From: Pseudomonas fluorescens
Lineage (GTDB): Bacteria; Pseudomonadota; Gammaproteobacteria; Pseudomonadales; Pseudomonadaceae
DNA length: 64,000 nt
Assembly: GCF_019212185.1 (NCBI RefSeq)
Contig: NZ_CP078138.1
Span: forward strand, 5,686,501 to 5,750,500
Reading direction: 5' to 3'
Part shown: positions 8,298-17,134 of the stretch, piece by piece
Position numbering within the stretch: position 1 is the stretch's first letter
Layout: the number at the start of each line of letters is the position of its first letter
The notes under the pieces: model-generated
Databases searched by the model: none
What the model was told of the DNA's origin: nothing
The model's input: only the letters and a program-made list of their open reading frames with translations
Program-made: the position numbers and the translations under genes

Positions 8298-9053
8298 TCA
8301 GACGAAGGAATCGTCGTCGCCAAACAGGGATGAGTTGTCGTCGCTGTAATCAGTGTCGGTCAATCCACCCTGATCGTTGCCGTAGCTGTCGTTGCCGGCC
8401 ATGCGTTGCTCGTCGCCCCAACTGCTGTCGCTGACCTGGGCAGGCTCTTCCTTGATGACCTCGACAATCTCTTGCGGATTCTGATTGCTGTGAAACAGGC
8501 TGCTGATGCCTTGTGCCAGCATCACGCCACCGGCAACGCCCGCTGCGGTTTTCAATGCGCCACCGAGAAAGCCACTGCCGGCAGCCGGGGCCTGCGGCGT
8601 TGGTGCAGCATAATTCTGCGGCGCAGCAGCAAAGCCCGGCCGCGTGGACTGGGCGGCAGCGGCAGAGCCTCCGGGCTCACGCCAGCCATTGCCACTGAAG
8701 GCTGCCGGGGCTTGGGCTGCGGCTGGCGGCGCCTCACGGTTACCACCAAAAATGCTCGACAGGAAACCGCCGCCACTGGGTGCCGTCGCGGGTGCCTGGG
8801 TCTTGGCTCGTTGCAGTTCGTCCTGGGCTTGCTGCAGCTGTTGCGCGAGTTGCTTATTGTGTTCGTCGAGACGTTTGATGGCCGCCTCTTGCACCAGAAT
8901 CGCCTGAGTCATGAAATAGCCTGCGGCGGGCTGCCGGTTCAGGTGCTCCTTGATCCGTGCCTCGGCCTGAGCGTCTCGCGGATCGGCCTGGGTTTCGGCC
9001 TGCTGCAGACGGGAAAACAGTCCATCGATCAGGGTTTGCTCTTCGCTGTTCAT
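8298..9053 (-). CDS. DUF2076-family protein
   Basis: This 251-residue protein begins MNSEEQTLIDGLFSRLQQAE, the start of the DUF2076 family. Its first part (to about residue 85) is a charged, heptad-like helical stretch ending in a Q-rich coiled coil. The middle is low complexity, rich in Ala, Pro and Gly. Around residues 160-180 a short glycine-rich hydrophobic segment (LGGALKTAAGVAGGVMLAQGI) precedes FHSNQNPQEIV. The tail is acidic, rich in Asp and Ser. Members are annotated as possible periplasmic ligand-binding or envelope proteins, but I see no clear signal peptide. The function is unknown. Confidence 0.75.
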   Translation of the reverse strand: MNSEEQTLIDGLFSRLQQAETQADPRDAQAEARIKEHLNRQPAAGYFMTQAILVQEAAIKRLDEHNKQLAQQLQQAQDELQRAKTQAPATAPSGGGFLSSIFGGNREAPPAAAQAPAAFSGNGWREPGGSAAAAQSTRPGFAAAPQNYAAPTPQAPAAGSGFLGGALKTAAGVAGGVMLAQGISSLFHSNQNPQEIVEVIKEEPAQVSDSSWGDEQRMAGNDSYGNDQGGLTDTDYSDDNSSLFGDDDSFV

Positions 9054-9230
9054 GACTACCTCTCGGATTGCCGGAAAATCGTCGACCTCTTCCCTTGTGG
9101 ATGAGGTGCCCGGCAGTTATGGGGCCGACACAGCTTGTTTCAATGAGCTTTACCGAACGTTTACCTTTGTTCAGGAAGTGCGCGCATCGGTTACAGTGTC
9201 GCTACACCTTGCAACCTGCGAAAGCGACCG

Positions 9231-9902
9231 ATGAATCCGTTAGATGTACTCCGCGACTCCCTGTATTTCTTCAAGCGCAACCTGAGCGGCATTGTGCCAC
9301 TGTGCCTGCCGTTGGTGGTGATCGAGGCCATGCTGCAACAACTGGTCGACCACACTCAGGGGCCCGAGGCATTTCCGGGTTACAGCGTGATTGTCGGGTT
9401 GCTGGTGTATCCGTTGTATACCGCGGCACTGATCCTCTTTCTCGATGCCCGCAGCCGAGGCGAGTCACCACGCACCCGTGATCTGCTCGCGGCCTCGGCC
9501 AGCCTGTGGCCACGCTTCGCCCTGCTGACCGCGGTCAACACCCTGATGATTCTGGTGGGCCTGTCGCTCTACTTCCTGCCGGGCATCTGGCTGATGGTGA
9601 TGCTGGCCTTTGCCGAGTACCTGCTGGTGCTGCGAAACATGCAGCCTCTAGCCGCCATCCGCGAAAGCATGCGCATGGCCCGGGGCAATTTCCTGCGCAT
9701 TCTGGTGTGCATTCTCTGCGTGATGGCACCGCTCTGGTTGCTCAAGGGTGCGAGCGTGTCGGTGTATCCGGAGCCGAATCCGATCCTGTCGATGATCATC
9801 GAAAGTGGTCACAGCTTCCTGCAGTTGTTCACCAGCGTGGTGCTGTTCCGCTTGTTCATGCTGATCAGCGATGCCGCTGACAACAACCCTGGCAATGCCT
9901 GA
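9231..9902 (+). CDS. YciC-like (UPF0259) inner-membrane protein
   Basis: This 223-residue protein is largely hydrophobic, with about five to six predicted membrane helices. It starts MNPLDVLRDSLYFFKRNLSG, which matches the YciC/UPF0259 family. No catalytic motif is visible, and the cellular role of the family is not established. The gene diverges from the DUF2076 gene with 177 bp between starts. It precedes the phosphatase-fold gene by 76 bp on the same strand, so a two-gene transcript is plausible. The family call is good; function is unknown. Confidence 0.78.
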   Translation: MNPLDVLRDSLYFFKRNLSGIVPLCLPLVVIEAMLQQLVDHTQGPEAFPGYSVIVGLLVYPLYTAALILFLDARSRGESPRTRDLLAASASLWPRFALLTAVNTLMILVGLSLYFLPGIWLMVMLAFAEYLLVLRNMQPLAAIRESMRMARGNFLRILVCILCVMAPLWLLKGASVSVYPEPNPILSMIIESGHSFLQLFTSVVLFRLFMLISDAADNNPGNA

Positions 9903-9978
9903 CAGCGCCACCCTTGGGCTGCGACCTCGCTCTCGGTTATGCTCGGCTCAATCTTTTGTAACGCCATAAGCCGAGCCC

Positions 9979-11058
9979 ATGACCCGACTACTGCGCTACA
10001 CCCTGCTGGGCCTGCTGATCGTCGCAGGCCTGTTGCTGACCCTGACCTACAGCCTGACCTGGCGCCCCGACGCCAAAGAAACCCTGGCGGTTCGCTGCAC
10101 CGCCGACGCCCCGCCGCTGGTGTCAGGCCAGGCGCTGAAAGTCATGACCTGGAACGTGCAATATCTCGCCGGCAAACGCTATGTTTTCTGGAACGACTTG
10201 GCCCAGGGCAACGACGAAGCGCCGACACCGGAGGACATGGCCTTCAGTCTCGATGAAGTGGCACGGGTGATTCGTGACGAGCAACCGGATGTGGTGCTCC
10301 TGCAAGAACTGGATGACGGGGCCAAGGCCAGCGACTATCAGGACCAACTGAAATTACTTCGCGAGCGCGTCGCCGACATCTACCCCTGCAGCACCTCGGC
10401 CTTCGACTGGAAGGCTGACTTTGTCCCGGACCCTCATATTGTCGGCAGCGTCGGACGGCAACTGGCGACCCTCAGCCGCTACAAGATCGAAAGCGCAGAA
10501 CGCCTGCAATTGCCGGAGCAACCGGGCAACCTCATCAGTCGCCAGTTCCAGCCGAAAAACGCCTTGCTGGTGAGTTATCTGGGGCAAAGCGACGGTGGGC
10601 AAGTCGCCGTGCTCAACACCCACCTGGATCGGGCTGTGCAGCCGGACGACACCCTGCAGCACCAGGTCGTGGCCGTGGCCAAGGTGCTGGATCAATACGA
10701 AGCGCGCGGCACGCCCTGGCTGATCGGCGGAGATTTCAACCTGCTGCCGCTGGGACAGTTCCAGCGTCTGCCTGCCGAACAACGCACGCCCTACTCCGCT
10801 GACAGCGCGCTGCACCTGCTGTGGGACAAATACCCGATGATTCCCACGAATAACGAAGCCAGCGGCATCAATCGCGAACGCTGGCTGACCCATTACCCCA
10901 ACGACCCCGGCCTCAACGGCCCGGATCGCACCGTCGACTACCTGTTCTACAGCTCGCGAATCAAGCGTGTGGAAGCCGAAGTGCGGCAGGACGACACGCT
11001 GCGCATCTCCGATCACTTGCCGGTGATCGCGCGGTTTCTGTTGCCGGCAACCCCCTAG
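9979..11058 (+). CDS. endonuclease/exonuclease/phosphatase-fold protein
   Basis: The protein has 359 residues with one N-terminal hydrophobic helix at about residues 5-25 (LLRYTLLGLLIVAGLLLTL), which probably anchors it with the catalytic domain in the periplasm. The metal-dependent phosphodiesterase motifs are complete: MTWNVQY, LLQELDDG with the metal-binding Glu, GGDFNLLPLG with Asp and Asn, and the C-terminal SDHLPVIARF with Asp and His. The fold covers nucleases, sphingomyelinases and inositol phosphatases. The envelope location argues against a DNA repair role. The substrate cannot be assigned. Confidence 0.85.
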   Translation: MTRLLRYTLLGLLIVAGLLLTLTYSLTWRPDAKETLAVRCTADAPPLVSGQALKVMTWNVQYLAGKRYVFWNDLAQGNDEAPTPEDMAFSLDEVARVIRDEQPDVVLLQELDDGAKASDYQDQLKLLRERVADIYPCSTSAFDWKADFVPDPHIVGSVGRQLATLSRYKIESAERLQLPEQPGNLISRQFQPKNALLVSYLGQSDGGQVAVLNTHLDRAVQPDDTLQHQVVAVAKVLDQYEARGTPWLIGGDFNLLPLGQFQRLPAEQRTPYSADSALHLLWDKYPMIPTNNEASGINRERWLTHYPNDPGLNGPDRTVDYLFYSSRIKRVEAEVRQDDTLRISDHLPVIARFLLPATP

Positions 11059-11070
11059 ACGCCAATTCGA

Positions 11071-13605
11071 TCAGGACTTGCGCGGCTTGGCTCGCGCCGT
11101 GGCTTCGGCCACCAGCGGGTCATCCGGCCAATAGTGCTTGGGGTAACGCCCCTTCAAGTCCTTCTTGACCTCGACGTAGGTACTGCGCCAGAAGTTCGCC
11201 AGGTCCTGGGTGACCTGCACGGGGCGCCGCGCGGGTGACAACAGATGCAGCTTGACCACCTGCCGGCCGCCGGCGATGCGCGGGGTTTCGGCCAAGCCGA
11301 ACAATTCCTGCAGGCGCACCGCGAGAATCGGCGGCTGCTCGCTGTAATCCAGGCGAATCGACGACCCCGAAGGCACGCTCAAGGTCTGCGGCGCCTGCTC
11401 GTCGAGACGTTGCGGCATAGGCCACGGCAGCAAGTTATGAACGATGCTCGACAGGTCCAGGCTGGCAAAATGACTGAGCCGCGAAACCCGTCCCAGGTAC
11501 GGCATCAACCAGTGCTCCAGGCCATTGAGCAAGGCTGTATCACTGACGTCTGGCCAGTCGCTGACACCCAGCTGGTCCAGGTCCAACTGGCGCAACAAGG
11601 CGACCCGTGACTGCCACTGGCGCAGCGCCGGCGTCCATGGCAACAACTCCAGGCCCTTGCGTCGCACCAGATTGACCAACGCCTGACTGCGTGCGCTTTC
11701 ATCCAGCCCGGTCAAGGGCTCGCGGCTCAGCACCAACTCACCCACCTTGCGTTGACGTTCGGCACGCAGCACGCCTTCGCGCTCGTCCCAATCCAACTGA
11801 TCGACGCAACGCACCTGCTCGGCCAGCACCGAGTCAAACAGTGCCGGATCGAAATCCGCCGCCAGGTAAATCCGCTCTTCGCGCTGGCCTTGACGACTGC
11901 CCAGGTCAGCGACCACCAGCCACGGCTGTTTCATCAAGCTGTCGGCTTCGGCGAACAACGCGGCGCGACCATTGGCCAACCGATACTCGGCGCCGCCAGC
12001 GCGCCGTTGCTGGGCCACCCGATCGGGATAGGCCAGCGCCAGCAAGGCACCGAGCCAGCGCGGATGGTCAGGATCGGCGACCGCTTGTTCAGCGGTTCCC
12101 CGCAGGTAGCCGCGGTATTGCCGTGCCAGTTGCCGCGCCCGCTGCACGCCGCCTTGTGCACCCCGAGCGGCACGCGCTTCGCCAGACAACAGCACCAACC
12201 GGCTGTGCAAATCCGCACCACCGCCGCGCAAAATATCCCGCTCGCCGAGCAGCGCTGCAACGTCGCACGCCATGTTCGCCAAACCCAGCGCCTGGCCGCG
12301 CAGCAACAAATGAGCGATGCGTGGATGCGCTGGCAACTCGGCCATGGCCTGGCCGTGACGGGTGAGTTTCCAGTCCTCGGGTGAGGCACCTTCGAGGGCT
12401 CCCAGGCGTTCGAGCAGATCCTGGGCTTGCGCATAGGCCGCGCTCGGCGGCACATCGAGCCAGACCAACTGCCCCGGCGTCACGCCCCACCGCCCCAGTT
12501 GCAGGGCCAGGCCGGCGAGATCCGCCGAAAGAATCTCCGCACTGGCATAGGCTGCCAGTTGCTCGTGCTGGTCCTGCGACCACAAGCGATAACACACTCC
12601 CGGCTCCAGGCGTCCGGCCCGACCGGCACGCTGGGTGGCACTGGCGCGGGAGATGCGCTGGGTGTCGAGGCGAGTCATGCCGCTACCCGGATCGAAGCGC
12701 GGGACTCGCGCCAGGCCGGCGTCGATCACCACTCGCACACCGTCGATGGTCAAACTGGTCTCGGCGATGTTGGTGGCCAGCACTACTTTGCGTTGTCCCG
12801 CCGGCGCCGGATCTATCGCTGCGCGTTGTGCCGCCAGATCCAGTTCACCGTGCAGCGGGCACAACAGCACATTGCTTCGCTCGCCCAGGGCGTCGACCAA
12901 TTGCTGATGCACCCGACGGATTTCCGCCTGACCAGGGAGGAACACCAGCAGGCTGCCCGTTTCATCGTGCAAGGCTTCAAGCACTGTCTGCACCAGTCGT
13001 GGCTCGATGAATTCGCCGGGTTGGAACGGACGACCCCAGCGCATCGTCACCGGATACATGCGCCCTTCGCTGCGCAGGATCGGTGCGTCGTTGAGCAAGC
13101 CGGCCAAGCGCTCGCCTTCCAGGGTCGCCGACATCAACAGGATTTTCAGCGGCTGCTCATCGCGAAACAGTTCGCGGCCATTGAGACTCAGGGCCAGTGC
13201 CAGATCGGCGTCGAGGCTTCGCTCGTGGTATTCGTCGAAAATCAGCAGGCCCACGCCTTCCAGCGCCGGATCTTCCTGCAGGCGTCGGGTGAGAATGCCT
13301 TCGGTGACGACTTCAATGCGGGTATTGGGGCCGACCTTGCTGTCCAGGCGAATCCGGTAACCGACGGTCTGCCCGACCTTTTCCCCCAGCTCGCTGGCCA
13401 GGCGCTCGGCGGCGGCGCGCGCTGCCAGGCGGCGCGGTTCGAGCATGAGAATGGTCTGTCCGGCCAGCCAGGGCTCGTGCAACATCGCCAAGGGCACGCG
13501 GGTGGTCTTGCCGGCGCCGGGGGGTGCTTCGAGCACCGCCTCATGGCGTTGCGCCAAGGCTTCACGCAGTGCGGGTAAAACTTCATCAATCGGCAATGAG
13601 ATCAT
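11071..13605 (-). CDS. hrpB: ATP-dependent helicase HrpB
   Basis: At 844 residues this is a full-length HrpB, a DEAH/RHA-type helicase. Motif I is APPGAGKTT near residue 28. Motif II reads DEYHERSLDADL, with Tyr where most HrpB proteins have Phe. SATLEG and QRAGRAGR (motif VI) follow. The C-terminal HrpB-specific domain runs to a basic end. In E. coli the protein is non-essential and its RNA or DNA target is unsettled; in some pathogens relatives affect mRNA processing. The gene is convergent with the phosphatase-fold gene (12-bp gap) and divergent from the small lipoprotein gene. Confidence 0.93.
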   Translation of the reverse strand: MISLPIDEVLPALREALAQRHEAVLEAPPGAGKTTRVPLAMLHEPWLAGQTILMLEPRRLAARAAAERLASELGEKVGQTVGYRIRLDSKVGPNTRIEVVTEGILTRRLQEDPALEGVGLLIFDEYHERSLDADLALALSLNGRELFRDEQPLKILLMSATLEGERLAGLLNDAPILRSEGRMYPVTMRWGRPFQPGEFIEPRLVQTVLEALHDETGSLLVFLPGQAEIRRVHQQLVDALGERSNVLLCPLHGELDLAAQRAAIDPAPAGQRKVVLATNIAETSLTIDGVRVVIDAGLARVPRFDPGSGMTRLDTQRISRASATQRAGRAGRLEPGVCYRLWSQDQHEQLAAYASAEILSADLAGLALQLGRWGVTPGQLVWLDVPPSAAYAQAQDLLERLGALEGASPEDWKLTRHGQAMAELPAHPRIAHLLLRGQALGLANMACDVAALLGERDILRGGGADLHSRLVLLSGEARAARGAQGGVQRARQLARQYRGYLRGTAEQAVADPDHPRWLGALLALAYPDRVAQQRRAGGAEYRLANGRAALFAEADSLMKQPWLVVADLGSRQGQREERIYLAADFDPALFDSVLAEQVRCVDQLDWDEREGVLRAERQRKVGELVLSREPLTGLDESARSQALVNLVRRKGLELLPWTPALRQWQSRVALLRQLDLDQLGVSDWPDVSDTALLNGLEHWLMPYLGRVSRLSHFASLDLSSIVHNLLPWPMPQRLDEQAPQTLSVPSGSSIRLDYSEQPPILAVRLQELFGLAETPRIAGGRQVVKLHLLSPARRPVQVTQDLANFWRSTYVEVKKDLKGRYPKHYWPDDPLVAEATARAKPRKS

Positions 13606-13714
13606 GCTGGCTCCAAAACAGAGCGGCGAGTATAACGGCGAACTGCCTGACGTTAATCACGGTCCTATGGTTGACCGACGACGTTTCGTTCCAAGTATTC
13701 CCGGGAGATTTCTT

Positions 13715-14134
13715 ATGCGTGTTCCGTTTCGCCTGATTGGCGGTGTACTGGTCGCGAGCCTGCTGACCCAACTGACTGCATGCGGATCGATCTTCTATCC
13801 TGATCGGCGCGGCCAGATCGAAGGCAAGATCGACCCGGCGATTGCCGTGCTGGATGCCGTGGGCCTGCTGTTCTATGTAATCCCCGGATTGATCGCCTTC
13901 GCTGTCGACTTCGCCACTGGCGCAATTTACTTCGAGCCGGGCAAGACCGCACAGATCGCCCCGGAAAAACTGCAGCAAGCCATCGGCGCCGACGGCCAGG
14001 TCGACAACGCCAAGCTGCAGACCATTCTGGAACACGAACTGGGCCGCAGCTTCCCCCTGGACGACCCACGCCTGATCCAGCACAAGGGCAGCGCCCAGCA
14101 ACTGGCTTCCCTGGGTCTGCAACCCGCAGCCTGA
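13715..14134 (+). CDS. small putative lipoprotein of unknown function
   Basis: The ATG at 13715 gives 139 residues beginning with a signal peptide and lipobox, LTAC with Cys23 as the lipidated residue; the upstream extension of the frame lies in the divergent hrpB 5' end. After the lipobox come GSIFYPDRRGQIEGKIDP and a hydrophobic segment (AVGLLFYVIPGLIAFAVDFA, about 48-67). A soluble C-terminal part of some 65 residues follows, so it may be both lipid-anchored and membrane-spanning. It ends 28 bp before the cation exporter gene on the same strand and may be co-expressed with it. I do not recognise a named family. Confidence 0.75.
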   Translation: MRVPFRLIGGVLVASLLTQLTACGSIFYPDRRGQIEGKIDPAIAVLDAVGLLFYVIPGLIAFAVDFATGAIYFEPGKTAQIAPEKLQQAIGADGQVDNAKLQTILEHELGRSFPLDDPRLIQHKGSAQQLASLGLQPAA

Positions 14135-14162
14135 TCCCCGGCACCGAAGGAACGATGCACCC

Positions 14163-15059
14163 ATGACCAACAGCCAGGAACACGCTCGCCTGTTACGCCT
14201 GGCCACCCGCGCTTCGGTGGCGGTGGCTTGTACGCTGGTGATCGCCAAGGCCATTGCCTGGTGGTTGAGCGGTTCGGTGAGCATGCTCGCCGGCCTGACC
14301 GACTCGGCGCTCGACGGCGTGACCTCGCTGCTCAATCTGCTGGCGGTGCATTACGCGCTGCGCCCGGCGGACGACGATCATCGCTACGGCCATGGCAAGG
14401 CCGAATCCCTGGCCGGCATGGCCCAGGCGCTGTTCATCGGTGGCAGCGCCGTGCTGATTGCGTTGCAGGCGTTTGAGCGGATCAAGCATCCGGAACCGGT
14501 CGGTGCGCCCTGGCTGAGCATCGGCGTGATCGTGTTCTCCCTGGCTCTGACCGTGGCCCTGCTGATTCTGCAGCACCGGGTGATTCGCGCCACCAGCTCC
14601 AACGCGGTCCGCGCCGACTCCCTGCACTACCGCTCCGACCTGCTGCTCAACGGCAGCATCCTGATTGCGTTGGTACTGGCCGGGTTCGGCTGGCATCAAC
14701 TGGACGCCTGGTTCGGCCTGGGGATTGCTGCCTACATTCTGTGGAGTGCGATCCAGATCGCTCGAGAAAGCTTCACCGTCTTGATGGATGAAGAACTGCC
14801 GCCGGACGTCAGCCAACACATGCTGGAGCTGGCCTGCGGCGTGCCTGGAGTCCTCGGTGCGCATGACTTGCGCACACGGATTTCTGGCAATCAGTGGTTC
14901 GTACAGTTGCACTTGGAATTGCCGGGCGAACTGACCCTGTCAGTCGCCCACGCCATCAGCGACCAGGCCGCCGACGCCATTCACCGCGCCTACCCACGCG
15001 CCGAAGTGCTGGTGCACGCCGATCCACAGGAAGTGGTCAAGGCCGCGCGCGATCAGTAA
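14163..15059 (+). CDS. fieF: cation diffusion facilitator, FieF-like
   Basis: This 298-residue protein has the six-helix CDF layout. The metal site in helix II is in DSALDG (near 46), and the helix V site is HYRSDLL (His and Asp). DDDHRYGHGKAESLAG between helices II and III is the FieF/YiiP signature. A C-terminal cytoplasmic domain of about 90 residues with LSVAHAISDQAADAI closes the protein. FieF-type pumps exchange Zn(II), Fe(II) or Cd(II) for protons across the inner membrane. Its 3' end overlaps the convergent DUF6515 gene by 7 bp. Metal specificity is inferred from the family only. Confidence 0.9.
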   Translation: MTNSQEHARLLRLATRASVAVACTLVIAKAIAWWLSGSVSMLAGLTDSALDGVTSLLNLLAVHYALRPADDDHRYGHGKAESLAGMAQALFIGGSAVLIALQAFERIKHPEPVGAPWLSIGVIVFSLALTVALLILQHRVIRATSSNAVRADSLHYRSDLLLNGSILIALVLAGFGWHQLDAWFGLGIAAYILWSAIQIARESFTVLMDEELPPDVSQHMLELACGVPGVLGAHDLRTRISGNQWFVQLHLELPGELTLSVAHAISDQAADAIHRAYPRAEVLVHADPQEVVKAARDQ

Positions 15060-16129
15060 TTGACCTGATAACCTCGCGAGGCCAGGCAATTGCCCTGAGC
15101 CTGGCGATAGGCCTGCACCACCTCGGGCGCCGGCTGATACGTCATCGCCCGTGGGTCGAAGCCCGACTGTTCCACCGCCCAGCGATAGCACTCGTAACCG
15201 TCCTGGTCGATCTGTTGCTGCGACTGACCGTTGGTTGGGTAAGCCAGTACGTCGTAGCCATTGCTGGCCGCTGGCGGTTGCTGATCGGAGACGCCCATCG
15301 GTTGCGGTACCACCACGTACTCCCGAGTCGTGGATTCGTAGCTGTAATAGGCGCCAGCGGCGAGAAAAAACAGCGAACCGCCGACCCACATTTCACGCGC
15401 GTAGTCCGGCAAGTAGCTGACCCGAATTCCGTACGGTGGACGCACTACGACATAGTGCGGCCCTCGTGGGCGATACCAGTAACCGCCCGAGTAGAAATAG
15501 TCATCGCCGCGATACGGCACACGATAGTTGCGCTCGGGAAAACGATCGATCACATAGCCGGGTCGGTATTGCGGCCCGGGCCCCCAGCCATTGCCATGCC
15601 CGTCGGGCCGTCCGAGCCAGTGAGTGTCATAGGCTGGACGCGGGCCTTGGGTGTTCGACTGCCAGTGCGGGGCGTCGTTGTAGCGGCGCGGCACATCTTG
15701 GTAATAACCGCGCTGTGGCTCCTGGGTTTGGCGGACGGCGTCCGGCCGCGGCTGGATCGGCAGGTCAGTGGCCGGGGCTTGCGGAATGGGCAGCGAGTTG
15801 TAGCGCGCGTTGGGGTCCCAGGCAGGTTTGTCCTGGCGCTGGCCTCCCTGATGCCCCTGGCCATTGTGCTCGAACTGGCGGCTGTTATCGCCCCGGATAA
15901 CCTCGTTGTTCTGCGGCCGAGGCTGGTTCTGCTGCTGAGGGTTCTGCGGATGCGGCTGATTGCCGTCCGGATGACCCTTGCCACCCTGCGGGTGCTGGCC
16001 ACCACCATTGCCGTCCTGGCTGTTCTGCTGAAGGCGCTGCTCCTGGCCCTGGTTTTCCGCCAACGTCGACACGCTGACACTCACACACATCACACCAACA
16101 CCCGCCAACTGCCAGAGGCGCGACTTCAT
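15053..16129 (-). CDS. secreted Q/N/H/P-rich protein, DUF6515-like
   Basis: The ATG at 16129 gives 358 residues with a signal peptide (SRLWQLAGVGVMCVSVSVS, cleavage after STLA); the longer frame has no such start. Residues 25-110 are extremely rich in Gln, Asn, His, Gly and Pro. A Tyr/Arg/Pro-rich stretch with repeated YRPxG-like pieces comes next. A hydrophobic segment (GGSLFFLAAGAYYSY) follows, then a conserved C-terminal part with YECYRWAVEQSGFDP and a late Cys. I assign it to the DUF6515 group of envelope proteins from this C-terminal pattern. Function is unknown. It overlaps fieF tail to tail. Confidence 0.75.
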   Translation of the reverse strand: MKSRLWQLAGVGVMCVSVSVSTLAENQGQEQRLQQNSQDGNGGGQHPQGGKGHPDGNQPHPQNPQQQNQPRPQNNEVIRGDNSRQFEHNGQGHQGGQRQDKPAWDPNARYNSLPIPQAPATDLPIQPRPDAVRQTQEPQRGYYQDVPRRYNDAPHWQSNTQGPRPAYDTHWLGRPDGHGNGWGPGPQYRPGYVIDRFPERNYRVPYRGDDYFYSGGYWYRPRGPHYVVVRPPYGIRVSYLPDYAREMWVGGSLFFLAAGAYYSYESTTREYVVVPQPMGVSDQQPPAASNGYDVLAYPTNGQSQQQIDQDGYECYRWAVEQSGFDPRAMTYQPAPEVVQAYRQAQGNCLASRGYQVNY

Positions 16130-16544
16130 GCTATTCCTCACAACGCTCAAGACCTGTACATAAGACTGGAAAAGCCCAGGCCGGTTCGGGGAAAGGTTAT
16201 CAGTCACGCGACTTATTTCGCAGGCAAATAAAAAGGGGAGACCCGTCGGCCTCCCCTTGAAAACTTCGTCCGTGCTCGACGCTTTTGACGCCGGCTCACC
16301 TCACGCCGTCTTGTGGACAGTGTGTAGCCCGGGGGCCAACTCGACTCCTATTGGAGCGGTGGCCGCGGCTGGCCTGATTCGGCGGGCCGCTGTGGACTGT
16401 ATGTCCGGGCAGTGATTCTGGTGATAATAATAGGCCTGGGGTGGCGACAGAGGATTGCGAAGATTGCTCAAATAAACATGACTTGCGCAATTTTTAACCC
16501 CTGATGGATAATCTGCCGCAATTGATATGACAAAGGCCTGTTTC
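16130..16544. other. 415-bp intergenic region with a lone leftward terminator
   Basis: No convincing coding frame fills this region; the short frames of 64-103 codons on the minus strand have no family match I recognise and no good start site. It carries the leftward terminator at 16226-16258 and an AT-rich patch at 16421-16432. The promoter of the AsnC/Lrp gene must also lie here. A short RNA, or a leader that attenuates the DUF6515 gene, would explain the terminator. Confidence 0.6.
16226..16258 (-). terminator. orphan intrinsic terminator, leftward
   Basis: Stem arms AAGGGGAG at 16233-16240 and CTCCCCTT at 16251-16258 enclose a 10-base loop that can add GC pairs. On the minus strand the stem is followed by TTTTTATTT, a strong U-tract. 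It lies about 97 bp upstream of the DUF6515 start, in the same direction, with no gene before it. It therefore ends either an unannotated RNA or an attenuated leader. Confidence 0.7.
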
Positions 16545-17024
16545 ATGAGCAAACTCGACCGATACGACCTGAGCATTTTGGCGGAATTGCAGCGCGACGC
16601 GCGCATCTCCAATCAGGAGCTGGCCGAGCGCATCGGCCTGTCACCCTCGCCTTGTTCGCGGCGGGTTAAACAACTTGAAGACGACGGTTTCATCTCGCGC
16701 CAGGTCGCCCTGCTGGACCGCAAGATGCTTGGCCTGAGCCTGACCGCCTACGTGCTGATCGGCATGGACCGCCACACCCCGGAGCGTTTCGAAAACTTCG
16801 AAGCGGCGATCCGTACTTTGCCCCAGGTCCTGGAATGCAGCCTGGTCACCGGGATGGATGCGGACTACCAGCTCAAGGTTGTCGTACCGGACATGGACCA
16901 CTACCAGAAACTGTTGCTCGGCCACCTGACCCGCATCGATGGCGTGACCAGCGTGCGCTCAAGCTTCGTGCTGAATCAGGTGCTCAACAGCACCGAGCTG
17001 CCGCTGACTCACCTGCGTAGCTGA
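16545..17024 (+). CDS. Lrp/AsnC-family transcriptional regulator
   Basis: The ATG at 16545 gives 159 residues starting MSKLDRYDLSILAELQRDAR, the normal Lrp/AsnC N-terminus. The helix-turn-helix ISNQELAERIGLSPSPCSRRVKQLEDDGFI occupies residues 20-50. The RAM domain holds CSLVTGMDADYQLKVVVPD, the usual effector-loop region. No divergent metabolic gene is adjacent: leftward lies the 415-bp region and the DUF6515 gene, and rightward a small membrane protein. Its regulon is unknown. It is distinct from the paralogue at 6593, with clearly different sequence. Confidence 0.92.
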   Translation: MSKLDRYDLSILAELQRDARISNQELAERIGLSPSPCSRRVKQLEDDGFISRQVALLDRKMLGLSLTAYVLIGMDRHTPERFENFEAAIRTLPQVLECSLVTGMDADYQLKVVVPDMDHYQKLLLGHLTRIDGVTSVRSSFVLNQVLNSTELPLTHLRS

Positions 17025-17134
17025 CGCCTGCTCCGCCCTGACCTGCGGCACACCGCCGCAGGTCAATGTCTGCCCCCTGCCCCGTCGCGTATACTCCCCC
17101 GGCCTTTTTGCCACGCCCGCGCTGGAGATGTTCG

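Noticed and set aside
9167..9196. A promoter TTGTTC-18-TTACAG before the YciC-like gene
   Set aside because: The -10 match is too weak to list as a feature.
12427..13578. A 383-codon plus-strand frame opposite hrpB
   Set aside because: It has antisense-like His/Gln-rich composition, while the minus strand holds all HrpB motifs.
16301..16612. A 103-codon minus-strand frame in the 415-bp gap
   Set aside because: It overlaps the start of the AsnC/Lrp gene, has no convincing ribosome-binding site and resembles no family I recognise.
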